From: Flammeovirga yaeyamensis
GTDB taxonomy: Bacteria; Bacteroidota; Bacteroidia; Cytophagales; Flammeovirgaceae
DNA length: 64,000 nt
Assembly: GCF_018736045.1 (NCBI RefSeq)
Contig: NZ_CP076133.1
Coordinates: 1,798,001-1,862,000 of the forward strand
Reading direction: 5' to 3'
Part shown: positions 47,228-55,438 of the stretch, in pieces
Layout: every line of letters starts with the position of its first letter
How positions within the stretch are numbered: the stretch's first letter is position 1
Notes under the pieces: generated by a model
The model's input: only the letters and a program-made list of their open reading frames with translations
Databases searched by the model: none
What the model was told of the DNA's origin: nothing
Made by a program: the position numbers and the translations under genes

Positions 47228-47579
47228 AGTATCAGGTCGACTACAACTATTTGGTAATCGAGAAGGTTAAACATTTGAAATGCCGACCTAATATCTTCGT
47301 TGCTTTTATTGTTAGGAAAAGAACGGTAGATGCTACCGCTCCTTAACCCTTAACCAATAAACAAAGCCGGAAATCCGACCATAAAAACAACATATGTGTC
47401 TGTATTCGACTTCAGTAGAATGGAGCCAACAAAGTGCCGACCCCTTTAACTATGAACTAAAAACGTAGTAATTGTGCTACTTGAAAATCGAAAAATGTAT
47501 CTTATCTTGCTGATGTAAAATATTTTTGAATCTTTTGTTAACCTTCAGAAGCCGATGCATCTAGTGTCGGCTTTTGTTG
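47228..47579. other. non-coding region with dyads
   Basis: 352 bp between operons. Dyads include CGGTAG-ATG-CTACCG near 47330 and AAGCCGA/TCGGCTT at 47549-47573 with T-rich DNA to its right. A 39-codon frame starts at 47274 but lies across the leader hairpin and has no support, so I read this stretch as non-coding leader sequence of the operon starting at 47140. Confidence 0.5.
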
Positions 47580-48314
47580 TTATTTGAATCGTCTAAATAA
47601 AGTAGAAGAAATAACCTGTCCACTAGAACTTTTCTCATCAATTAAAATGTATTTAATGAACTCGCGTTTAACTTCGATTTGATATTGCGCCAAGACTTTA
47701 AGTGTTTGTGTAGATACATCGAAACGTATTCTCTTTTCTTTTACAATACTATCGACATATCCAAGACACGCTTTTTCCCAATTCTCTATTTTCAACACCT
47801 CAAAAGGTTCCATTAGATTTACTTGCGTTCGCTGTACTTCATCGCTTATACCAACGTGTTCATTAAATGAAAAACGATATGGGATAACAAAATTGAACAT
47901 TGCTAATGCAGATTTTATGTGATTAAGTTCACACTCAGGTAGGTGCAAAGCTGTTCGTAACTTCACACCTGACCGTTTAACTCGACACTCGAAATACAAA
48001 GACATTGTCAACACCTCGTCAGTGTTGTATCGTCTATCAACTTGTGCAAAAACATGAATGTAATCATACTTACATGCAAAATAAGCGGCCAACAACATTA
48101 AAGTTGATTTATCATTATAATACTTTGTATGTTGATCACCTTGTGTTGTAATCTTTGCGACTTTTGAACGATTCGTCGCAAGTTGTAAGATTTTCGACAC
48201 TACTGATATTTGTTGTTTTGCTGTTTGAATTTCTTTAATCCCCAAGCGTTTTAATGCTAATTCAGCTGTATCAGCGATATTTTGTTTATAAGCTTCACTA
48301 TTCGACATCGACAA
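47580..48314 (-). CDS. hypothetical cytoplasmic protein
   Basis: A 244-residue protein (MSMSNSEAYKQNIADTAELA) of mixed helix and strand composition. No motif recognised; the C-terminus is basic (STLFRRFK). It overlaps the upstream gene by 17 bp, and a dyad at 47549-47573 follows its stop codon. Confidence 0.6.
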   Translation of the reverse strand: MSMSNSEAYKQNIADTAELALKRLGIKEIQTAKQQISVVSKILQLATNRSKVAKITTQGDQHTKYYNDKSTLMLLAAYFACKYDYIHVFAQVDRRYNTDEVLTMSLYFECRVKRSGVKLRTALHLPECELNHIKSALAMFNFVIPYRFSFNEHVGISDEVQRTQVNLMEPFEVLKIENWEKACLGYVDSIVKEKRIRFDVSTQTLKVLAQYQIEVKREFIKYILIDEKSSSGQVISSTLFRRFK

Positions 48315-48903
48315 ACCATTTATCTAAAAATGAAACGACTATTTTAATACGTTGCTTTAATGCTAAATCTAAATCATTTGCCAACGTTGCCATTTCTTTC
48401 ATTTCTTGTAACAATGCAATTAAGTCATCTGAACCATAAATCTTGAAGTACGAAACATCCATGAAAGACATTGAATCCGAACCACCATCACAAGAATCTA
48501 AGCACATATACAGCGAGTCTTCGATACCGAAGTTTTTAACTAAATCTTCGTCTGCATATTCCTTTTTCTGTTTTGATTCTAGGTTTTCTTCAAGGGAGAT
48601 TGACCACCAGCCTTCATTGTCATACTCCTCTTTGACACGTTTAGCATACTCTAACTCGTTAGAATTACATTCAAAGTACTTCAAAAGATCCAATGAAATC
48701 TCATAAATACATCCATACAGATTTTGTAACATATAGTCTGAATAAGCTAAGTATGTATGACGTAATACAAACTTTTCATCTTTAAGCTGAGTTGCCATTA
48801 TAGGACTTGAAGTCAATCTCAGCATCTCTGTTTTTTCGTAAGCATCCTTGAACACTTTTGCCAATTTGGATTTACATTCTTTATAGGTTTTTATATTTTC
48901 CAT
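48298..48903 (-). CDS. hypothetical acidic helical protein
   Basis: A 201-residue acidic protein with long helices, a Cys/Asp/Ser-rich segment (LYMCLDSCDGGSDSMSF) and helices at the end. No family recognised. It begins 4 bp after the stop of the small gene 48908-49075. Confidence 0.6.
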   Translation of the reverse strand: MENIKTYKECKSKLAKVFKDAYEKTEMLRLTSSPIMATQLKDEKFVLRHTYLAYSDYMLQNLYGCIYEISLDLLKYFECNSNELEYAKRVKEEYDNEGWWSISLEENLESKQKKEYADEDLVKNFGIEDSLYMCLDSCDGGSDSMSFMDVSYFKIYGSDDLIALLQEMKEMATLANDLDLALKQRIKIVVSFLDKWFVDVE

Positions 48904-48907
48904 AATT

Positions 48908-49075
48908 TTAGTTCGGTTTGACTTTTCTATATAGTTTTGATTTAATTTGATAATGAAACTTCGACGGTGATAACTCTATCTGTCTACCCTGGTCATCTGT
49001 CAACACGACAAGTTGTTGAGTTACATACTTGTAACTGTAAAGTTTACCGGCGGTGTCAAGTACGTAATTTGTCAT
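48908..49075 (-). CDS. small hypothetical protein (55 aa)
   Basis: An open frame MTNYVLDTAGKLYSYKYVTQ..., beta-rich at the start and basic at the end (KLYRKVKPN). Its ATG overlaps the upstream stop by 4 bp (ATGA at 49072-49075), and it ends 4 bp before the next gene starts. Perfect operon spacing on both sides supports a real gene despite its size. Confidence 0.75.
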   Translation of the reverse strand: MTNYVLDTAGKLYSYKYVTQQLVVLTDDQGRQIELSPSKFHYQIKSKLYRKVKPN

Positions 49076-49677
49076 CTTGAGATAGGTTTTCGTTGACGTG
49101 GCTGAGCAGTACGCTTTCTGTCAGACGATTTCATAATAACCTGCAACAAAGAGTCGTTTTTCTTCACCTCCGCTTCAAGTTTTTCTTGAATATCATTCAC
49201 TTGCATTGTCAACTCCTTAACCTGACATTTCAAGTCGAACTCACGATCTTTCAACGCATCAAGTTCCTTGCTTGAGATCTTTCCGTTTTTAGCCTCATTC
49301 AATTCAACTTTCAACGCTTTAACTTGCTCCTTCAAGGTATCGACGTGTGCATGAGCCGACTTGTAAACCCCAAAGTCTGCGTATTTCACCTTCATCTCTT
49401 TAATCTTGCCGTCTTTTATGTCAATAACACGTTTAAGATGTAAGATGTATTCCCGGTCAGTATCGAAGCATGCTCTGACGAGTTCTAGGAATGGCCATTT
49501 CATCTTGCTCATCTTACTTGAGAGAGCTTCACGACTTTCTTGTGAATAAACCTCCAACGAGAAATCATCAGCACCTTCGAATAAAACTTTGTGTTCGATT
49601 GAATATCTCGAAAGGAAGTCAAGGATCGCATCTTTATGTTGACGGTCTGTACGGTATTTGAATATTTGATTTTCCAT
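49072..49677 (-). CDS. hypothetical coiled-coil protein
   Basis: A 201-residue protein from MENQIFKYRTDRQHKD (ATG at 49677; a frame to 49767 is longer but lacks support). An N-terminal ~80-residue globular part (FLSRYSIEHKVLFEGADDFS) is followed by a long coiled coil and a basic tail (RKRTAQPRQRKPISR). First gene of a four-gene coupled unit down to 47580. Confidence 0.6.
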   Translation of the reverse strand: MENQIFKYRTDRQHKDAILDFLSRYSIEHKVLFEGADDFSLEVYSQESREALSSKMSKMKWPFLELVRACFDTDREYILHLKRVIDIKDGKIKEMKVKYADFGVYKSAHAHVDTLKEQVKALKVELNEAKNGKISSKELDALKDREFDLKCQVKELTMQVNDIQEKLEAEVKKNDSLLQVIMKSSDRKRTAQPRQRKPISR

Positions 49678-49815
49678 GGTTCTATCCGATGTTATATAAT
49701 TGATTATTAAGTATTTAGTCACTTTAACTGCATCTAAAACGTGGATTTCAACGCGAATAATCTCCAACGTTGATAATCAATTAATTAGCGCTTCTTTGTT
49801 GCTGCTTTTATTAGA

Positions 49816-49906
49816 TTTTTCCTGTAAATGGTATTACAAGTACTTGCGTATCTAACTCATTGTCAGAAACATAGTCTTAACTTTTTACCTGTAACTGGTA
49901 TTGCAA
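49816..49906. repeat. pair of ~24-bp direct repeats
   Basis: TTTTTCCTGTAAATGGTATT followed by ACAA at 49816-49839, and TTTTTACCTGTAACTGGTAT followed by TGCAA at 49882-49906, 66 bp apart, in the non-coding gap upstream of the 49677 gene. They could be protein binding sites or an iteron-like pair. Confidence 0.65.
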
Positions 49907-50073
49907 CGGCGTTATGCATTAGTACTGAAGAACCTCAGATTCGGTCTGATGCCGGTATCGCTAAGTATGCTCCACAATCGTTCGATTCGATTCAAGAATG
50001 TGAGTGACGATCGCATTGAACGTCTGCCCGAGCAAGGCTTGAGTTAGGTAGTTGTGGGATCTTGTCAGTAAAT

Positions 50074-50179
50074 GGAGAAGCCGTCACAGAAATGGTCCTC
50101 TACAACCACAATTCCATAACGGCTTCATTTCCCGACTAACGTAGAGGATGTCGGTACTACAATACTACAACTAAGTACC
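50074..50179 (-). ncRNA. candidate structured RNA with H-type pseudoknot
   Basis: In a 448-bp gene-free gap (49768-50215), GAAGCCGT (50077-50084) pairs with ACGGCTTC (50119-50126). Within that loop TCCTCTAC (50096-50103) can pair with GTAGAGGA (50141-50148) outside it. Two perfect 8-bp stems thus interlock as an H-type pseudoknot. A third hairpin GGTACT/AGTACC follows (50153-50179). The opening AAATGGAGAAGCCGTCAC recurs, with one change, in front of the gene 41763-42920. Either strand can fold; the minus strand fits the gene direction. Function unknown. Confidence 0.5.
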
Positions 50180-50215
50180 AAAACACCCTACCATGAATCG
50201 AGATTATTTTTCCAA

Positions 50216-50701
50216 TTATTTGTCAACTTGTTGATTTGCAAAGAAACAAATAGTTTCAACTTTCTCAGATCCAGTAGGCACGTATAAACATTCATGTTCA
50301 TTTCGGCTGTTGTAATAGTAGATTATGTCATCTCTATCAACTGTGATCGAGTAAACTTCAACTTTACCAAATTTTCCGTAGCCAAGAAATTGACCACGTT
50401 CCGATAACATCATTTTAGCAAATTTCTTGGCTACAGTTACGCATGTTGCGTATGATAATCCATTTTTAACAGGTGTATCGGATGCACGGTACAGCGTAAC
50501 ATGCTTCGGTAAATTCGATTTCGTATAAGTCAACCTATCTTTAATCGACATTAGGTATTCCACCAATTCACTACGATTGACTTGCATTAATGGCATGTCG
50601 CACATCGAATATTCAAACATGAATTGCTCAGGCGTAATATCACCAAGTACAGCTTCGGATAGAACAACGTCGAAGCGGTTTTGTGAATCTTCTCCAATCA
50701 T
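50216..50701 (-). CDS. candidate ADP-ribosyltransferase-fold protein
   Basis: A 161-residue protein without signal peptide. The C-terminal ~95 residues show the order of an R-S-E type ADP-ribosyltransferase: HVTLYRASDTP (Arg), GLSYATCVTVAKKFAKM (Ser/Thr strand and helix), KVEVYSITVDRDDIIYYYN, then RNEHECLYVPTG with an E-x-E pair. The spacing is like compact phage and mobile-element ART-like proteins. No enzyme activity is shown by sequence alone; the Ser-Thr-Ser part is not exact. It ends a coupled run with the lipoprotein gene upstream (4-bp overlap). Confidence 0.55.
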   Translation of the reverse strand: MIGEDSQNRFDVVLSEAVLGDITPEQFMFEYSMCDMPLMQVNRSELVEYLMSIKDRLTYTKSNLPKHVTLYRASDTPVKNGLSYATCVTVAKKFAKMMLSERGQFLGYGKFGKVEVYSITVDRDDIIYYYNSRNEHECLYVPTGSEKVETICFFANQQVDK

Positions 50702-51012
50702 ATTATTCGAAATTTACGTTGATCCAAGGTAAACGATCGACCTGACTCGATGTAAAAGGTAAACACGCCATCGTTCTTGTCGAACTCCTTAACGGTTGTC
50801 CAAAAGTACACGCCACCATCTAAAGTAACTTGTGCTCTTGGATGCTCCATCACTACAACCGTATCTTCAGTGGCGATTGAAACATAACGACCATCTTGTC
50901 GAAAGTCGGCAAACGTCATCGACTCTTCAACGAACTTCGGTGTTACGTGATCGTTCTCACGGCTGAAACAAGAAGTTAAACCGATTGTAAATATGATTAG
51001 TAGTTTCTGCAT
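50698..51012 (-). CDS. small lipoprotein
   Basis: A 104-residue protein from MQKLLIIFTIGLTSCFS, where LTSC is the lipobox. The mature part is beta-rich (YVSIATEDTVVVMEHPRAQV). The stop of the upstream lipoprotein gene and this start share bases (TAATG at 51010-51014). One of five lipoproteins in a row, predicted at the outer or inner membrane surface. Confidence 0.7.
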   Translation of the reverse strand: MQKLLIIFTIGLTSCFSRENDHVTPKFVEESMTFADFRQDGRYVSIATEDTVVVMEHPRAQVTLDGGVYFWTTVKEFDKNDGVFTFYIESGRSFTLDQRKFRII

Positions 51013-51836
51013 TACTTCAAACAATGTAACGGTGTGTGTTCGTATTTCTTAGTTGACTTTTCATATACATTTCTAGCGTTTCCGTAGTAATGAAAGCTCG
51101 TATATCCTCCGAGATGATTCTTAACTGTTGCCTCAAAACAATCTTGTGACGCGTCTTCGCTAACATATTGCTGATCATCAAACTCAAATGTAAGACCGAT
51201 AGCCTTATTTAGTGTAAATACATCTGGGTAAACTTCATTGAACGTGCCCATAAATAAGTTTTTGTAACCACGGTATCTAACGTGTGTAAGACCTTTCGTT
51301 GAACGTTCATCATATGTCATGTGTGTGTATTTACCATCCATATAGAATGTATATTCGTCCAAGGTTTGTACAACGTCACCATTCGACTGCTCATGACTTT
51401 CAACTACGTAGTAGAAAGATTTATACACTTCGTTATTTTCATCGAAAATGTGATCACCGTTTGATCCATTACCTGGTACTGTAATATCAACATCGACGTG
51501 TACATCATTGTTAATAATAGTTGTATCGTAAATCGTCACATATGTCGTGTCGTAAATCTCGTTACGAATCTCGTTGTTGATGTCGATATACGTCGTATCG
51601 TAAACATTGACGGTTACGCTATCATAAATAACAACCAACGTCGTATCGTTGACCATCACAATTGTTGTATCGAACGTATTCGTAACATGGCTATCACCTT
51701 CGTTGATTACAATCTTCGTTGAATCGGATGTTGACAACGAGTTATCGTTGTTGTTGTTGACAGGTTCGATAAAGTATTCTCGACGGCAAGACGCAATCGC
51801 CAAGATCGAGATGAAAAGGATTATTAATTTCTTCAT
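51012..51836 (-). CDS. lipoprotein with YDTT-type beta repeats
   Basis: A 274-residue protein from MKKLIILFISILAIASC (lipobox IASC). Residues ~40-115 are a row of short repeats rich in DTT and YDTT (VNVYDTTYIDI, NEIYDTTYVTIYDTTII), suggestive of a stalk-like beta structure. The C-terminal ~150 residues form a separate domain (DEYTFYMDGKYTHMTYDE). The ATG at 51836 fits the signal peptide; the frame is open up to 51893. Likely an extracellular or periplasmic stalked lipoprotein; partner unknown. Confidence 0.75.
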   Translation of the reverse strand: MKKLIILFISILAIASCRREYFIEPVNNNNDNSLSTSDSTKIVINEGDSHVTNTFDTTIVMVNDTTLVVIYDSVTVNVYDTTYIDINNEIRNEIYDTTYVTIYDTTIINNDVHVDVDITVPGNGSNGDHIFDENNEVYKSFYYVVESHEQSNGDVVQTLDEYTFYMDGKYTHMTYDERSTKGLTHVRYRGYKNLFMGTFNEVYPDVFTLNKAIGLTFEFDDQQYVSEDASQDCFEATVKNHLGGYTSFHYYGNARNVYEKSTKKYEHTPLHCLK

Positions 51837-51908
51837 TTGTTTGTGTTTAAAACGAGCCGACATGTAATACACAGATCTAGTGTGAGTAAACAAGCCGACT
51901 CTAATTAT

Positions 51909-52601
51909 CTATTCGAATAACCCCTTCTTGTACACGATACTATCTTCAACGTCAACCACCTCAACAACGGTGTTGTTATCGCCGATTGTCACACCGACAA
52001 GTTCACCAGATTTGTGATACGTTTCCATCGAAGCGTTGAAAGTATAATCATCTTTGATCAGTTCTTTCCCCAGCTTCTGATTCCCATATCCGATTTTAAC
52101 AACGAGACCTGAGATGCCCAAGCTATCGAAATCAACTGTCGAACCTTTAATTTGTAACGATGACGTGTAACTGTTATATCGACTACCTTTAATGTGTTTG
52201 AATGTAATCTTCGTACCTTCAATTGCTGTTTTAACAATCTGATTGATACGCACTTTCTCAAGTCTTTCTTTTTCTTTTTCTCTGTACTCAGCCAAGGCAT
52301 CGTTGAAGAAAGTCTTTACTTTAAATTGGTCTTCTTTTGCTTGTTTCTCCTCTTCAGTTTGAATCTTGTCACCACCAGCAAGAAATTCAACCTTGTCAGC
52401 GATACCTTTCATGTTTTGCATCATGTTGTACTTGGCTTTTGAGTAGTCAACGATGTACGCTTTTTCAAGTGAGTTCAACGAGTCAGTTTGATTTACAAGT
52501 TCTACAAACTCGTTGAAATTTTTCGATGATAGATCCTGCTCCAATAACGGAGTACAAGAAAATACGACAAGTGTCGATAAAATTAGAATTAACTTTTTCA
52601 T
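51909..52601 (-). CDS. lipoprotein with helical mid-part
   Basis: A 230-residue protein with signal MKKLILILSTLVVFSC (lipobox VFSC). Residues ~20-120 are helical and charged with a coiled-coil stretch (YREKEKERLEKVRINQIV), and the end is beta-rich. No known family. It begins 6 bp after the stop of the upstream lipoprotein gene, so it belongs to the same unit. Confidence 0.75.
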   Translation of the reverse strand: MKKLILILSTLVVFSCTPLLEQDLSSKNFNEFVELVNQTDSLNSLEKAYIVDYSKAKYNMMQNMKGIADKVEFLAGGDKIQTEEEKQAKEDQFKVKTFFNDALAEYREKEKERLEKVRINQIVKTAIEGTKITFKHIKGSRYNSYTSSLQIKGSTVDFDSLGISGLVVKIGYGNQKLGKELIKDDYTFNASMETYHKSGELVGVTIGDNNTVVEVVDVEDSIVYKKGLFE

Positions 52602-52607
52602 TTGTTA

Positions 52608-52994
52608 TTAATTAAAGTATTTGAAATTGGCCGCACCATCTTTAAAGTGAGTGATATTTACGTCGATTTCTTCGCCGAAACCACAATCGAACTGAACCCA
52701 CTCTTCTTCGTCAAAATCCCATTCAACACACTCAGAAGCAATGTTCGAATAGATTAGTTTATAATCGTCCTTACGAATAACATGTCCGAAGCTAAATGCT
52801 TTTACACGCTCAAAATCATTATAAATTTCGATGCGACTTTCGACGTTATAAGATTCGTTGTTGAAAAATCTAAGCTCTTGAGTTTGATGCGTACCATTTA
52901 AAAATGCATGGTTGTTCATAACCTCAACCGGGTCGGTATGACTTGAGGAGCATCCAATTATGAATGCCCCTATAATGATTAGTACACTTCTCAT
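52608..52994 (-). CDS. small lipoprotein
   Basis: A 128-residue protein with signal MRSVLIIIGAFIIGCSS (lipobox IIGC) and a beta-rich mature part with paired Cys (SECVEWDFDEEEWVQFDC). Layout is similar to the next two upstream lipoproteins, possibly lipocalin-like small barrels. Start overlaps the upstream stop by one base. Confidence 0.75.
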   Translation of the reverse strand: MRSVLIIIGAFIIGCSSSHTDPVEVMNNHAFLNGTHQTQELRFFNNESYNVESRIEIYNDFERVKAFSFGHVIRKDDYKLIYSNIASECVEWDFDEEEWVQFDCGFGEEIDVNITHFKDGAANFKYFN

Positions 52995-53482
52995 TACTCT
53001 ACCTCAGAATCTTTGGCGATAAAGAATTGTAAGTTGCTAACTTCATCAGTTACCAATGTATCATACGACATTGAATCTTCAAGCACATGATACGTTTCAG
53101 TTATACGAGTGTAGTTTTGAAAGTGAGTAATGTAAGTTCTCCCACCATTCTCGTACTCTTCATTATCAATTGTCCATTGATTCTCAGAAGTCCATTGCGT
53201 TGTCGCCAACATCTGCTTACCCCAAGGTTGCGGGTAATAAGCTGTGTCGCAATAAGTAACGACAAGGTCACCGAGATCGTCGTAATCAAAGTATTTGTGC
53301 GATGTCGTTGGAACATCATATTCATCATCGTCTACCTTAAAGGTGAAACTACCTTCTTTGAAACCTTCGAAACTACGATCTGTAATCGTAATGTTGTGAG
53401 AAGGTTCGTACTCTTCATGTTTATTGTCATCACACGACACTAATGTGATTAATCCGGCAAATAATAAAATTAAGTTTCTCAT
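52994..53482 (-). CDS. lipoprotein
   Basis: A 162-residue protein with signal MRNLILLFAGLITLVSCDD (lipobox LVSC; Asp-Asp after Cys). The mature part is acidic and beta-rich (SFTFKVDDDEYDVPTTS). No family recognised. It lies 10 bp downstream of the next lipoprotein gene. Confidence 0.75.
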   Translation of the reverse strand: MRNLILLFAGLITLVSCDDNKHEEYEPSHNITITDRSFEGFKEGSFTFKVDDDEYDVPTTSHKYFDYDDLGDLVVTYCDTAYYPQPWGKQMLATTQWTSENQWTIDNEEYENGGRTYITHFQNYTRITETYHVLEDSMSYDTLVTDEVSNLQFFIAKDSEVE

Positions 53483-53492
53483 TTTTTTGTTT

Positions 53493-54062
53493 TTAATTAC
53501 AAGTTGGATAGTCTAAATCTTCAAAATTTACTCTACGAGTAGGAAGTTTATCTACTTCTTTATCGATGTTCACGACAAAGTGTGAATCAAGTAAGTCCAT
53601 ATTTTCGTTAACTGTTGTCGTTTTACAAAAAGGAGCGTCAAGGATGCGTGATACTTTTTCTTCAGTATGTTTTACAACATCATTATATAAAACGAAAACC
53701 TCAGTATCTATAATACGATAAGTACCAGATGTATAAGTTTCATTGAGTAAGTAAATAGTATTCCAACCATCAGGTATTACATCGAAAGTAGATTCACTTT
53801 CTCCCACCCACTTAGACTCAAACGTACTATCCTCTCTAAATTCGTAAGTATATGTGTAACGGTTCCAATGATTTTCTGTAGAATCTAGTTGATTCGTAAG
53901 CACATACTTGACATTACGGTACTCAAACTTTTCCTCTTCAGAGCAAGTGTCACACATATCACATTCTTTCTCTACTTCGACGATTTTTTCAACCTCTTTC
54001 GTGATTGTTTCTGAACAACCAAGTATAAATACAGATGTCAGAAATATTACCAAGTATCTCAT
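53493..54062 (-). CDS. lipoprotein with Cys-rich linker
   Basis: A 189-residue protein with signal MRYLVIFLTSVFILGCSE (lipobox ILGC), a charged helical linker with a CDMCDTC cluster (residues ~34-40), then a beta-rich domain (YTYTYEFREDSTFESKWVGE) of lipocalin-like appearance. The Cys cluster might bind metal or form disulfides. It is 10 bp after the gene 54073-54450. Confidence 0.75.
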   Translation of the reverse strand: MRYLVIFLTSVFILGCSETITKEVEKIVEVEKECDMCDTCSEEEKFEYRNVKYVLTNQLDSTENHWNRYTYTYEFREDSTFESKWVGESESTFDVIPDGWNTIYLLNETYTSGTYRIIDTEVFVLYNDVVKHTEEKVSRILDAPFCKTTTVNENMDLLDSHFVVNIDKEVDKLPTRRVNFEDLDYPTCN

Positions 54063-54072
54063 TTTCTAGATT

Positions 54073-54450
54073 TTACGATATTCTTGATACAATTTTACGT
54101 TGATAGTTCAATGCGTCTAAGTACTTATTGTACTTTTTGACCGGAGTTGAAGCAGGTCCAATGATAATTGCAGGCCACATGACGAACAACCCGCCGACTA
54201 TTGTAACAGTCTTCCACGTTCTGTTTGAACGAATTTTTGCTTCAGTTTCTCTAATTGCTCTGTCAAGATTAGTCGAATAATCATCTAGCTCAGCAGTAGA
54301 GTACTTTGATAACTCCTCTTGTGTAGGCAACTCGATTGTGCATTGAGGAGCGTAGTTTTTCTTAGTGTTGTACATGTCTTTAGCATCTTGCCCAGATACA
54401 CTAAAGGTTACCATAACAACCGCTGCGATTGATAAGAGAATTTTTCTCAT
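54073..54450 (-). CDS. secreted membrane-hairpin protein
   Basis: A 125-residue protein with signal peptide (MRKILLSIAAVVMVTFSVSG) and a C-terminal hydrophobic hairpin (WKTVTIVGGLFVMWPAIIIG) followed by a basic helical end. The same layout is seen in 62416-62733 and 63158-63667, so they form a diverged family in this element. It heads the lipoprotein run 54.4-50.2 kb. Confidence 0.7.
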   Translation of the reverse strand: MRKILLSIAAVVMVTFSVSGQDAKDMYNTKKNYAPQCTIELPTQEELSKYSTAELDDYSTNLDRAIRETEAKIRSNRTWKTVTIVGGLFVMWPAIIIGPASTPVKKYNKYLDALNYQRKIVSRIS

Positions 54451-54469
54451 TAGGTTTTAATTAAATGGA

Positions 54470-54520
54470 AACGACCATTAAACGCATAGGTACCCATTCC
54501 CACCACGTCTAACGGTCGTT
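54470..54520 (-). promoter_or_regulatory. leader hairpin before the lipoprotein operon
   Basis: AACGACCATTA pairs with TAACGGTCGTT (one mismatch) around a ~29-base loop. On the minus strand it is followed by TTTCCATTTAATTAAAACC and the ATG at 54450. It shares the post-hairpin TCCATTTA-like box with other leaders of this element. Confidence 0.65.
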
Positions 54521-54635
54521 ATATTAATTGAAGAGTTCTAAAATGGGTAGCGAACTTTCAGTTTGCGTTACAAGTCTAGCGCTAACGAATAATTCTGTAT
54601 GTTGTTATTCACCATTGTTAGCAATTAGATTCGTA

Positions 54636-54899
54636 TTACATTGATTCAGTTTCTAAGTCAAACGCATAGCGAATCGTTTCGACACCTTCTTTTCCCCACA
54701 TGCGCTCTATGAACGACTTCATCGATTCAATCTCAACATCATAATCATCAAAACGTTTAGTTAAATCGCTGTCGAACTGCAAGATGTCGAGTACAGGTTT
54801 GTTGTACAATACGGTAATTTCGGGGTCGATATGCGGTCGAATGTTTGTCAACTTAACGACTGCATCAACCTTCTTGGAAATATGGTCTGATGGATTCAT
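54636..54899 (-). CDS. hypothetical small protein
   Basis: An 87-residue protein from MNPSDHISKKVDAVVK (ATG at 54899); the frame continues to a GTG at 54947 but that part overlaps leader structure. Acidic and helical at the end (SMKSFIERMWGKEGVETIRY). No family recognised. Confidence 0.5.
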   Translation of the reverse strand: MNPSDHISKKVDAVVKLTNIRPHIDPEITVLYNKPVLDILQFDSDLTKRFDDYDVEIESMKSFIERMWGKEGVETIRYAFDLETESM

Positions 54900-55111
54900 T
54901 TGTAGCAAATTTTGAATTGGAATGTGGTGACCAACAAAGTCAGCCACCCTATTAACCCAATTAATCTATGAAATTAACGAGGGTTTTTACGTAGGACCCT
55001 CACCTACATATTTTCATTATCATCAGAGAGAACCGCAACATCGTCACGATCCTCTGTCCCTGATATGATAAACTGGTTACAATATTTATTCTCGTCAATA
55101 TAGCGTAAACA

Positions 55112-55438
55112 TTAGCATGGCTCTAACGTCAGATCTTTATGAAGTTGAATTGACCAATAAAGTTGACGATAATACTTCAACGGTATATTGTGTCGAACTG
55201 CAGAATTTAATGCACCATTCATTTCGTGAATCCCACAATTGTCGTATTCATCTATCGTTTTGGAACATAAAATGTTAGCAAACAACAGCTTAATTGCATC
55301 TAATCGTTCAACTATAATCGGGTGACGTTCAGTCAATGATTCGACTCGCATAACTGCAAGTTTCACAAGTAGTCCTGTCGATGTTCTTCGTTCTATTGAT
55401 GATTTTATGTAATCAAAAGTCACTCTACTTTTCGCCAT
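55112..55438 (-). CDS. hypothetical small helical protein
   Basis: A 108-residue protein (MAKSRVTFDYIKSSIERRTS), helical, with Cys at the end. It overlaps the upstream gene by 14 bp. After its TAA the same frame stays open for about 33 codons, a curiosity that could mean a recent nonsense change or readthrough. Confidence 0.55.
   Translation of the reverse strand: MAKSRVTFDYIKSSIERRTSTGLLVKLAVMRVESLTERHPIIVERLDAIKLLFANILCSKTIDEYDNCGIHEMNGALNSAVRHNIPLKYYRQLYWSIQLHKDLTLEPC

Noticed and set aside
47155-47274. A 39-codon frame (MFNLLDYQIVVVD...)
   Set aside because: It spans the leader hairpin and T-tract of the next gene and has no support beyond being open.
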